Shown one piece after another: positions 1 to 5,552 of a DNA stretch of 5,754 bases. The translations under genes were made by a program, and so were the position numbers. How positions within the stretch are numbered: position 1 is the stretch's first letter; each line of letters opens with the position of its first letter. Location of the stretch: positions 1 through 5,754 of the forward strand of contig CAJBXX010000145.1 of NCBI GenBank assembly GCA_903959715.1. Direction: 5' to 3'. Under the pieces are notes generated by a model, which was given only the letters and a program-made list of their open reading frames with translations, ran no database searches and was not told where the DNA came from. The DNA comes from an uncultured Alphaproteobacteria bacterium (GTDB lineage Bacteria > Pseudomonadota > Alphaproteobacteria > Rickettsiales > UBA1997).

Positions 1-1
1 A

Positions 2-1264
2 ATTGCGATTGTTGGTTCGGGCATATCTGGCTTGGTTTGTGCTTATTTTTTAAATAAAAATTATGACATTAAATTTTATGAAAAAAATGATTATATCGGC
101 GGACATTCCAACACGGTTGATGTTAATTATGAAGGTAAAAAAATTGCCGTCGATACCGGTTTTATTGTTTTTAACCACCAAACTTATCCAAACCTAAAAG
201 CATTTTTTGAACTACTTAATGTTGATTATGAGCCAAGTAATATGTCGTTTGCGGTCAAGATTGGTGATTCTAAAATCGAATATGCCGGCACTAATTTAAA
301 CGCAGTTTTTGCTCAAAGAAAAAATATTTTAAATCCACGATTTATTAAAATGTTGTTGGATATTTTGCGTTTTAATAAATTGGCGCAAAACCTTTTAAAT
401 CAAGAGTTTAACCCCGATTATTCAATGATGAATTTTCTGCAAGATTTAAAAGTTGGCAAATATTTTCGCGATTATTATTTATTGCCAATGGCTTCAGCAA
501 TCTGGAGCACTCCGCTCGATAAAATTCACGATTATCCAGCCTCAAGTTTCGTTCGATTTTTTAAAAATCATGGCTTATTAACGGTGAGTGATCAACCACA
601 ATGGCTAACTGTTTCAAAGGGTTCGAGGCAATATGTTAAAAAAGTTTGTGCTGATTTTAATGATAAAATTAGTTTGAATGATGAAGCTAAAAATATTTAT
701 CAAAATTCTGATAAAAAATGGGTAATTGAATCGCATAAATCGACAGAAATTTTTGATAAAATTGTGATCGCAAGCCACGCCGATCAAGCTTTAAAAATTT
801 TAAAAAATCCCACAAAACAACAACAAGAAATTTTAAGTAGTTTTTCTTATCAAAAAAATTTAGCGGTTTTGCACAAAGATTCAGCGGTGATGCCAAAAGC
901 CAAGAAAGCGTGGGCGAGTTGGGTTTATTCGCATAATTCTTCAACAAAAAATTTAGCAAAAAATAATTTATCAGTGAGTTATTGGATGAATAATTTGCAA
1001 AATATTGATCATTCTTATCCGCTTTTTGTCACTCTAAATCCTAATATTGAAATTGATGCAAAAAATATTTTTGCCAAATTTGAATATGAGCATCCGATTT
1101 TTGATGCCAAAGCGGTCAAGGCTCAAGCTCGAATCGATGAGATTCAAGGGCAAGATGATATTTATTTTTGCGGAGCTTATCAATCTTTTGGCTTTCATGA
1201 AGACGGAATTTCATCGGCGTTGCGAGTTTTAAACAAAATGCAAATCAAGGCTCCATGGCAATAA
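2..1264 (+). CDS. FAD-dependent amine-oxidase-like flavoprotein (COG2907 type), 5' end cut by window edge
   Basis: This is a cytoplasmic or membrane-associated flavoprotein oxidoreductase of the amine oxidase/desaturase superfamily, here probably acting on membrane fatty acyl chains. The frame is open from base 2, giving 420 visible residues. It opens with a Rossmann FAD motif, IAIVGSGISG (visible residues 1-10). The TTG at 32 is therefore internal (Leu11), and the true start lies a few codons upstream of the window. Further landmarks are the IGGHSNTV ribose/diphosphate region (32-39), VDTGFIVFN (50-58), LPMASAIWSTP (161-171), KGSRQYV (206-212), and the C-terminal FAD-binding segment with CGAYQSFGFHEDG (390-402). 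All match the COG2907 predicted NAD/FAD-binding protein family, and the length is close to full. The end overlaps the next gene by 10 nt. In the R. sphaeroides furan-fatty-acid pathway a related flavoprotein is a candidate for the desaturation or oxygenation step; that role is inference. The family call is secure; the substrate is unknown. Confidence 0.93.
   Translation: MAIVGSGISGLVCAYFLNKNYDIKFYEKNDYIGGHSNTVDVNYEGKKIAVDTGFIVFNHQTYPNLKAFFELLNVDYEPSNMSFAVKIGDSKIEYAGTNLNAVFAQRKNILNPRFIKMLLDILRFNKLAQNLLNQEFNPDYSMMNFLQDLKVGKYFRDYYLLPMASAIWSTPLDKIHDYPASSFVRFFKNHGLLTVSDQPQWLTVSKGSRQYVKKVCADFNDKISLNDEAKNIYQNSDKKWVIESHKSTEIFDKIVIASHADQALKILKNPTKQQQEILSSFSYQKNLAVLHKDSAVMPKAKKAWASWVYSHNSSTKNLAKNNLSVSYWMNNLQNIDHSYPLFVTLNPNIEIDAKNIFAKFEYEHPIFDAKAVKAQARIDEIQGQDDIYFCGAYQSFGFHEDGISSALRVLNKMQIKAPWQ
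1247..1250 (+). promoter_or_regulatory. Weak Shine-Dalgarno for the DUF1365 gene
   Basis: AAGG lies 4 nt upstream of the ATG at 1255, inside the end of the flavoprotein gene. The only comparable site in the window is GGGA at 3746-3749, ahead of the transporter start at 3754. The other three full downstream genes and the SDR have no purine-rich anti-16S match and appear to rely on stop/start coupling or A-rich leaders. Confidence 0.35.
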
Positions 1265-2031
1265 AATCAAGTTTTATAATTTTTGCCAAAGTTATGCATA
1301 AAAGGCTTGTGCCTAGGGTGAATCAATTTGTTTACGAAGTATTTTATATTTGTTTTGATGTTGCGAAAATCAATAATTTAACGAAAAAATTTTTTTCGTT
1401 AAATAAATTTAATCTTTTTAGTTTTTATGAAAAAGATTATGGTCCAAAAGACGGCTCTTCGATTGAAAATTGGGCAAAAAATATTTTAAAAACTCAACAA
1501 ATTGATAAAAAAATTAATAAGATTTTTTTGTTTACTCATCCAAGGGTTTTGGGTTATGTTTTTAATCCGGCAAGTTTTTTATTTTGCCTCGACGAAAATG
1601 AAAAATTGCAAGCGGTGATTGTGCAAGTTAACAATACATTTGGTGAAAATCATTGTTATTTAATTTCCAATAAAGATGGCTCTTTGATATTGCAGAATCA
1701 ATGGTTTGAGGCTGATAAAGAATTTCATGTTTCTCCATTTTTTAAACTCGAAGGATTTTACAAATTTCGCTTCATTTTCGAGCAAAATAAAATTGCTATT
1801 TGGATTGACTATTTTACTAATGAAAAAACATTATTAACTAGTGTAATCTATAAAAAACAAGTTGATTTTGACGATTTAAATTTGATATTTGCTTTTATAA
1901 AAATACCTTTTATGACTTTAAAAGTTATTATTTTAATTCATATTCAAGCATTAAAAATTGTGTTTAAAAAAATAAAATATATTGCAAAACCCGAACAAAA
2001 AATAACAAAAATAACTTTAACTAAAAATTAA
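1255..2031 (+). CDS. DUF1365 family protein
   Basis: The product has 258 residues, the usual length for DUF1365, a family almost always encoded beside a COG2907 flavoprotein and a Cfa-like methyltransferase. Family landmarks, recalled from known members, are VMHKRLVPRVNQFVYEVFY (residues 13-31), DYGPKDGSS (61-69), HPRVLGYVFNPASF (95-108), VNNTFGENHCY (125-135), FHVSPF (157-162) and a C-terminal MTLKVIILIHIQALKIVFK (220-238). The conserved His, Asn and Glu residues in these motifs look like an active or ligand site, but I know of no established mechanism for them. Residues 209-232 are hydrophobic and may associate with the membrane; no signal peptide is visible. The ATG at 1255 puts the family N-terminus in the right place, and AAGG (1247-1250) lies 4 nt upstream. 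Translation is probably coupled to the preceding gene through the 10-nt overlap. The expected role is a partner of the flavoprotein in oxidising or modifying phospholipid acyl chains. Confidence 0.92.
   Translation: MAIKSSFIIFAKVMHKRLVPRVNQFVYEVFYICFDVAKINNLTKKFFSLNKFNLFSFYEKDYGPKDGSSIENWAKNILKTQQIDKKINKIFLFTHPRVLGYVFNPASFLFCLDENEKLQAVIVQVNNTFGENHCYLISNKDGSLILQNQWFEADKEFHVSPFFKLEGFYKFRFIFEQNKIAIWIDYFTNEKTLLTSVIYKKQVDFDDLNLIFAFIKIPFMTLKVIILIHIQALKIVFKKIKYIAKPEQKITKITLTKN
1376..1404. repeat. Perfect 14-bp inverted repeat inside the DUF1365 coding region
   Basis: The left arm ATTTAACGAAAAAA (1376-1389) and right arm TTTTTTCGTTAAAT (1391-1404) are exact reverse complements around a single T at 1390. 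In RNA this would fold as a stem of about 12 bp closed by a short A/T loop. It encodes roughly LTKKFFSLN (residues 42-50 of the DUF1365 protein), a poorly conserved stretch. No U-run follows the right arm, so it is not a classic intrinsic terminator. It may be chance in AT-rich DNA, an operator-like palindrome, or an RNA-processing or attenuation site. Confidence 0.5.
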
Positions 2032-2034
2032 TTT

Positions 2035-3183
2035 ATGAATCACGATTTATTGTGGGACGCGTTAGACAGAGTTCAATATGGCTCTTTAACAATTATTATG
2101 CCCGATCTTACACAAAGAACATTTAAAGCCGAAAAATTGGGCTATAAATCAACGCTAATAATTAAAGATTTGGATTGCATTGATTTAATTATTAAGGGTG
2201 GCGATGTGGCTTTCGGCGAGACCTACATTAACGATATGTGGGAAGTTGATAATTTGCCCAATCTTTTGAGTTTTATAACGCAAAATTCCGAATGTTTGGA
2301 AAACTTTTTTCATGCCCGTAAATTCAAAGCTTTGATGCTTTATATTTCTAGTTTATTTTGCAAAAATTCCAAAAAAGGCAGTAAAAAAAATATCGAAGAG
2401 CATTATGATTTAGGCAATGAATTTTATGAATTATGGCTTGACTCTTCGATGACTTATTCAAGCGGATATTTCGCCAATAAACCACTTGATTTACATCGCG
2501 CTCAAGAAAATAAATATCAAAATATTTTAAAAAAACTTATCGGTAAAAATATTTTAGAAATTGGTTGTGGATGGGGTGGTTTTGCCGAGATGGCTGTAAA
2601 TGAGGGGTATGATTTAAAATGTTTAACAATTTCGCCAAAACAACTTGAATATGCTAAAAAAAGATTAGAAAAATATGGCAACAGAATTTCATTAAAATTG
2701 CAAGATTATCGCGATGAAGATGGCTTTTACGACAATGTAGTTTCGATTGAAATGTTTGAGGCTGTTGGCAAAGAATATTGGGACAAATATTTTGAAACTC
2801 TTCATCATGTTTTAAAAAAAGATGGCAAAGCACTTTTGCAAATTATTACTATCGATGAAAAAGTTTTTGATAATTATAAAAATCGTGTTGATTTTATTCA
2901 AAAACATATTTTCCCCGGAGGCGTTCTGCCGTCTAAATCGATGATTCGTCATTTATGTGCCGATAATGGTTTTAAAATTTTAAGTGAGTTAAATTTTGGT
3001 CATGATTATGAAAAAACTTTACGCATTTGGTTAAATAATTTTGATGCCAAAAAATCACAAGTTTTAGAGCTTGGATTTACCGAAGAATTTATTCGCAAAT
3101 GGCGTTTTTATTTAAGTTATTGTATTGCGGGATTCAGTGCCAATCGCACCGATATTGTGCAATTTGAATTGCAAAAAATATGA
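2035..3183 (+). CDS. Cyclopropane-fatty-acyl-phospholipid-synthase-like SAM methyltransferase
   Basis: This protein transfers a SAM-derived carbon to the double bond of an unsaturated acyl chain on existing phospholipid, at the inner-membrane surface. It has 382 residues, the same as E. coli Cfa. An N-terminal Cfa domain (about 1-115) precedes the methyltransferase domain. The latter carries EEHYDLGNEFYELWLD (121-136), MTYSSGYF (139-146), the SAM motif I LEIGCGWGG (174-182), LQDYRD (222-227), EMFEAVG (239-245), HIFPGGVLPS (291-300) and FGHDYEKTL (321-329). Aligned by eye to E. coli Cfa, Glu239 and Tyr317 are kept (Glu242, Tyr325), but Cys139 becomes Ser143 and His266 becomes Gln269. Both lost residues line the bicarbonate site. 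The QxITID variant is, from memory, typical of cluster-encoded homologues. The protein may therefore make methylated or methylene chains, as R. sphaeroides UfaM does, rather than cyclopropanes. The start lies 3 nt after DUF1365 with no clear Shine-Dalgarno; the end overlaps the next gene as ATGA. Confidence 0.94.
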   Translation: MNHDLLWDALDRVQYGSLTIIMPDLTQRTFKAEKLGYKSTLIIKDLDCIDLIIKGGDVAFGETYINDMWEVDNLPNLLSFITQNSECLENFFHARKFKALMLYISSLFCKNSKKGSKKNIEEHYDLGNEFYELWLDSSMTYSSGYFANKPLDLHRAQENKYQNILKKLIGKNILEIGCGWGGFAEMAVNEGYDLKCLTISPKQLEYAKKRLEKYGNRISLKLQDYRDEDGFYDNVVSIEMFEAVGKEYWDKYFETLHHVLKKDGKALLQIITIDEKVFDNYKNRVDFIQKHIFPGGVLPSKSMIRHLCADNGFKILSELNFGHDYEKTLRIWLNNFDAKKSQVLELGFTEEFIRKWRFYLSYCIAGFSANRTDIVQFELQKI

Positions 3184-3761
3184 AAATAATTGTTTTTAAA
3201 AAAAATTTTTTTGCAAAATTAATTACATTTTTTTTGCTAAATTTTTTGTGCCAAAATTATGTTTTTGCTCAACAAATTCCTCAAGAAAATTTTTTGAATT
3301 TTCCAGAAATTAGTGAAAATTTTTCTAAGCCCTCAAGGCTTGGCACTCATGATTTAAAGGTTTGGAATTTTAAAGTTTACAACATTCAACTTTTAAGTGA
3401 AAAAAATAATTTTTCTTATCAAAATAAATTTGCCATCGTAATTAATTATCAAAGAGATTTTGCTAAAAATAATTTAATTGAAAAATCACTAGAAGAAATC
3501 TCTAGAATCAACAATATCAACGATAAAGCACTAATTAAAATTTATCAAATTAAGCTTGAAGAAATATTTCTTGATGTCAAAAAAGGCGATCGTAAAACAG
3601 CTTTTTTTGATCCGAAAAATGGCGTAAAATTATTTTTTAACGGCAAATTTGTTGGTGAAATTAAAGATTTAATTTTCGCCAAAAGATTTATCGATATTTG
3701 GTTGAGCCCTCAATCTTCTTACCCGCAAATGACCAAAGATATTCTGGGACAAAATGAATAA
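3180..3761 (+). CDS. Secreted chalcone-isomerase-like protein (Chalcone_3 / CHI-like)
   Basis: The precursor has 193 residues. Residues 1-30 form a Sec signal peptide: basic KK, a hydrophobic core over about 11-24, then VFA before Gln31. The mature protein should therefore be periplasmic. The mature part follows the pattern of bacterial chalcone-isomerase-like proteins (Chalcone_3): RLGTHDLKVWNFKVYNIQLL (53-72), INYQRDFAKNNLIEKSLEEI (88-107), FLDVKKGDR (130-138), GVKLFFNGKFVGEI (148-161) and FAKRFIDIWLSP (166-177). Flavonoid chemistry is not expected in bacteria. Some plant CHI-fold proteins (FAPs) bind fatty acids, so binding of a modified acyl chain in the periplasm is a reasonable but unproven role. 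The start forms an ATGA overlap with the methyltransferase gene, and the 3' end overlaps the transporter gene by 8 nt. The 5' part is very rich in homopolymers (A8 at 3198-3205, T7 at 3206-3212, T8 at 3228-3235). Confidence 0.85.
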   Translation: MKIIVFKKNFFAKLITFFLLNFLCQNYVFAQQIPQENFLNFPEISENFSKPSRLGTHDLKVWNFKVYNIQLLSEKNNFSYQNKFAIVINYQRDFAKNNLIEKSLEEISRINNINDKALIKIYQIKLEEIFLDVKKGDRKTAFFDPKNGVKLFFNGKFVGEIKDLIFAKRFIDIWLSPQSSYPQMTKDILGQNE

Positions 3762-5019
3762 AAAAAATATTATTAACTATTCGCTTTTAGCAATTCCTTT
3801 GGCGTTCGTCGGCTTGCCAATTTATGTCAATGTAAGTGATTTTTATGTTCGTCATTTTGGCGTAAATATTGCTTTTTTGGCCTTTATAATTTTAGCGGTA
3901 AGGCTTCTTGACGCTTTGCAGGAGCCACTTCTCGGCTTATTATCTGATTATTTAATTAAAAAAAATATTTCACATAAAAAAATAATTTATATAAGTGCAA
4001 GTTTTTTGGCTTTAAGTTTTTTTGCACTTTTTAATCCACCAAATTTTGAAAATAAATCAATTATTTTGGTTTGGCTTGCGGTTTCCATGCTCACGACTTA
4101 CAGCTTTTATAATTTAACCGTGGTTAATTTTGAAGCTTTGGCGATTATTATCGCGAAAAATTCAGCGCAAAGAATCGAAATAAATTCTTACAAAGAATTC
4201 TTCGGATTAATTGGCATTCTTATCGCCGCGTCAAGTCCAACCATTATAAAAATTTTATTAAAAAGCGATGAAAATAATTATTTTTATCTTAGTTTGATTT
4301 TTATTTTTTTACTAATTTTCGCCATAATTTTTTTCTTCAATAAAATTCCAGTTGAGGAAAATAAAATCACCACAAAATTTAATGTTAAAAATATTTTTTC
4401 AGAAATTTTTTCCAATAAAATATTTTTAAAATTTATTGCAATTTTTTTTATCAATTCCCTTGCGGTTAGCCTGCCGGCGTCGGTTATTACATTTTATGTT
4501 AATGATGTTTTAAAGCGTCCCGAACAATTGGGAATTTTTTTAACAATTTATTTTTTATCGGCGGCAATTTTTATGATTTTTTGGAAAAAAATCGCGCAAA
4601 AATTCGGTAAAATTGATTCGTGGTTGATATCAATTTTGGGAAGTATTGTAACTTTTATTTTTGCTTTTTTTATCGACAGCTCAAATGGCGATTGGTTTTT
4701 TCTAATATGTTTTTTGTCGGGAGTATTTTTGGGCTCCGATTTAATTATGCCACCGGCGATAATCTCGGAAATTATTTACAAAAAACACGATAAAATTGCG
4801 AGTTATTTGGCTTTTTGGAATATGATAAATAAAGCGGGATTAATGTTTGCTTCATTCTTGGCGCTCATGGTTTTATGGCTTGTTTCTTTCGACGCCAAAA
4901 ATGTCAATCAAGAATCATTGATGGCGATTCCAATTATTTATGCGATAATCCCTTGTGCCTTAAAAATGCTTGTGGTTTTATTATTATTTAAACTAAAAAA
5001 ATCTGAAAAAAATTTATGA
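3754..5019 (+). CDS. MFS transporter of the GPH (MelB-like, glycoside/cation symporter) family
   Basis: This is an inner-membrane protein of 421 residues with about 12 hydrophobic helices and the short loops of an MFS carrier. The family signature RLLDALQEPLLGLLSD (50-65) matches the helix II motif of MelB. Asp53 aligns with the cation-site Asp55, and Glu57 stands where MelB has Asp59. Near the C-terminus GSDLIMPPAIISEI (327-340) and NMINKAGLMF (356-365) align with MelB helices X-XI, placing Lys360 opposite the essential Lys377. These alignments were made by eye from memory. Cation-coupled transport is therefore likely. The substrate is unlikely to be a sugar in this context. The animal relative MFSD2A moves lysophospholipids, so a lipid or lipid-derived substrate is a fair hypothesis. 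The ATG at 3754 is preceded by GGGA (3746-3749). The stop overlaps the next start as ATGA. GPH transporters are regular members of this cluster, including in R. sphaeroides. Confidence 0.9.
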   Translation: MNKKNIINYSLLAIPLAFVGLPIYVNVSDFYVRHFGVNIAFLAFIILAVRLLDALQEPLLGLLSDYLIKKNISHKKIIYISASFLALSFFALFNPPNFENKSIILVWLAVSMLTTYSFYNLTVVNFEALAIIIAKNSAQRIEINSYKEFFGLIGILIAASSPTIIKILLKSDENNYFYLSLIFIFLLIFAIIFFFNKIPVEENKITTKFNVKNIFSEIFSNKIFLKFIAIFFINSLAVSLPASVITFYVNDVLKRPEQLGIFLTIYFLSAAIFMIFWKKIAQKFGKIDSWLISILGSIVTFIFAFFIDSSNGDWFFLICFLSGVFLGSDLIMPPAIISEIIYKKHDKIASYLAFWNMINKAGLMFASFLALMVLWLVSFDAKNVNQESLMAIPIIYAIIPCALKMLVVLLLFKLKKSEKNL

Positions 5020-5552
5020 AAAAAATTATTTTATTAACCAATTTTTTACTAATTATGTTGTGCTTTTCATGCTCTAAAATTTCGCCGAAAATTTATTCCA
5101 CTAATTCGCCAAAAATGGATATTCGCAATTATTTTCGAGGCGACTTGGAAGCCTTTGGAATCCTACAAGATCGCGGAGGCAAAGTTATAAAAACTTTCAC
5201 CGTTAAAATGAACGGAACTTGGCAAGGCAACGATGGCAAGCTCGAAGAAAATTTTGTATTTTCCGACGGCAAAACCGATCACCGTGTTTGGGATTTAAAA
5301 ATTATTGATGATCATAATTTTACCGGCAAAGCCGGCGATGTTGTTGGCTTGGCTTCGGGCGAACAATATGGCAACGCGATGCGAATGAATTATGTCTTGA
5401 CCATTCCCGTTGATAATAAAAAAATCGATGTGAAAATTAACGATTGGATGTATTTGGTTGATAATGATTCGTTAATTAATGTTTCGGAACTTAGAAAATT
5501 TGGTTTCAAAGTGGCGACTTTGACGATTGGTTTCAAAAAAATTGGTATTTAA
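5016..5552 (+). CDS. DUF3833 family probable lipoprotein
   Basis: The product has 178 residues. It starts with MKK and a hydrophobic stretch (4-18) ending at Cys19, which fits a lipoprotein signal peptide with cleavage before Cys19. The lipobox LCFSC has Cys at -3, outside the usual consensus; -1 Ser is standard. The rest matches DUF3833: MDIRNYFRGDLEAFGILQDR (34-53), FTVKMNGTW (61-69), ENFVFSDG (78-85), RVWDLK (90-95), GDVVGLASGE (107-116), AMRMNYVL (121-128), INDWMYLVD (141-149) and KFGFKVATLTIGFKK (161-175). The expected fold is a small beta-rich, lipocalin-like envelope domain, which is inference from the sequence pattern. DUF3833 genes commonly sit with DUF1365, Cfa-like and SDR genes, suggesting binding or insertion of the modified lipid, but no biochemical function is known to me. 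It has an ATGA overlap with the transporter upstream, and its TAA shares an A with the next ATG (TAATG). Confidence 0.9.
   Translation: MKKIILLTNFLLIMLCFSCSKISPKIYSTNSPKMDIRNYFRGDLEAFGILQDRGGKVIKTFTVKMNGTWQGNDGKLEENFVFSDGKTDHRVWDLKIIDDHNFTGKAGDVVGLASGEQYGNAMRMNYVLTIPVDNKKIDVKINDWMYLVDNDSLINVSELRKFGFKVATLTIGFKKIGI

Noticed and set aside
32..34. TTG as the start of the flavoprotein gene
   Set aside because: The frame is open to base 2 and the upstream codons encode IAIVGSGISG, an essential FAD motif, so the gene begins before the window.
791..810. Small A/T inverted repeat in the flavoprotein gene
   Set aside because: Arms of about 7 bp made only of A and T are expected often in this composition.
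687..959. 90-codon open frame on the minus strand
   Set aside because: It lies wholly inside the well-supported flavoprotein gene and its translation resembles no family; it is a shadow of AT-rich coding DNA.
1047..1232. 61-codon open frame on the plus strand
   Set aside because: It overlaps the conserved C-terminal FAD-binding part of the flavoprotein in another frame and has no family motif or start signal.
3181..3189. Possible TGA readthrough or code change (TGA AAA TAA after the methyltransferase)
   Set aside because: TGA ends two genes exactly at ATGA overlaps, a TAA follows two codons later here, and all Trp residues use TGG, so the standard bacterial code fits.
5323..5335. CCGGC-AAA-GCCGG short GC-rich hairpin
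   Set aside because: Five base pairs within the DUF3833 coding region, encoding the conserved GKAGD segment, with no U-run after it; too short and explained by codons.
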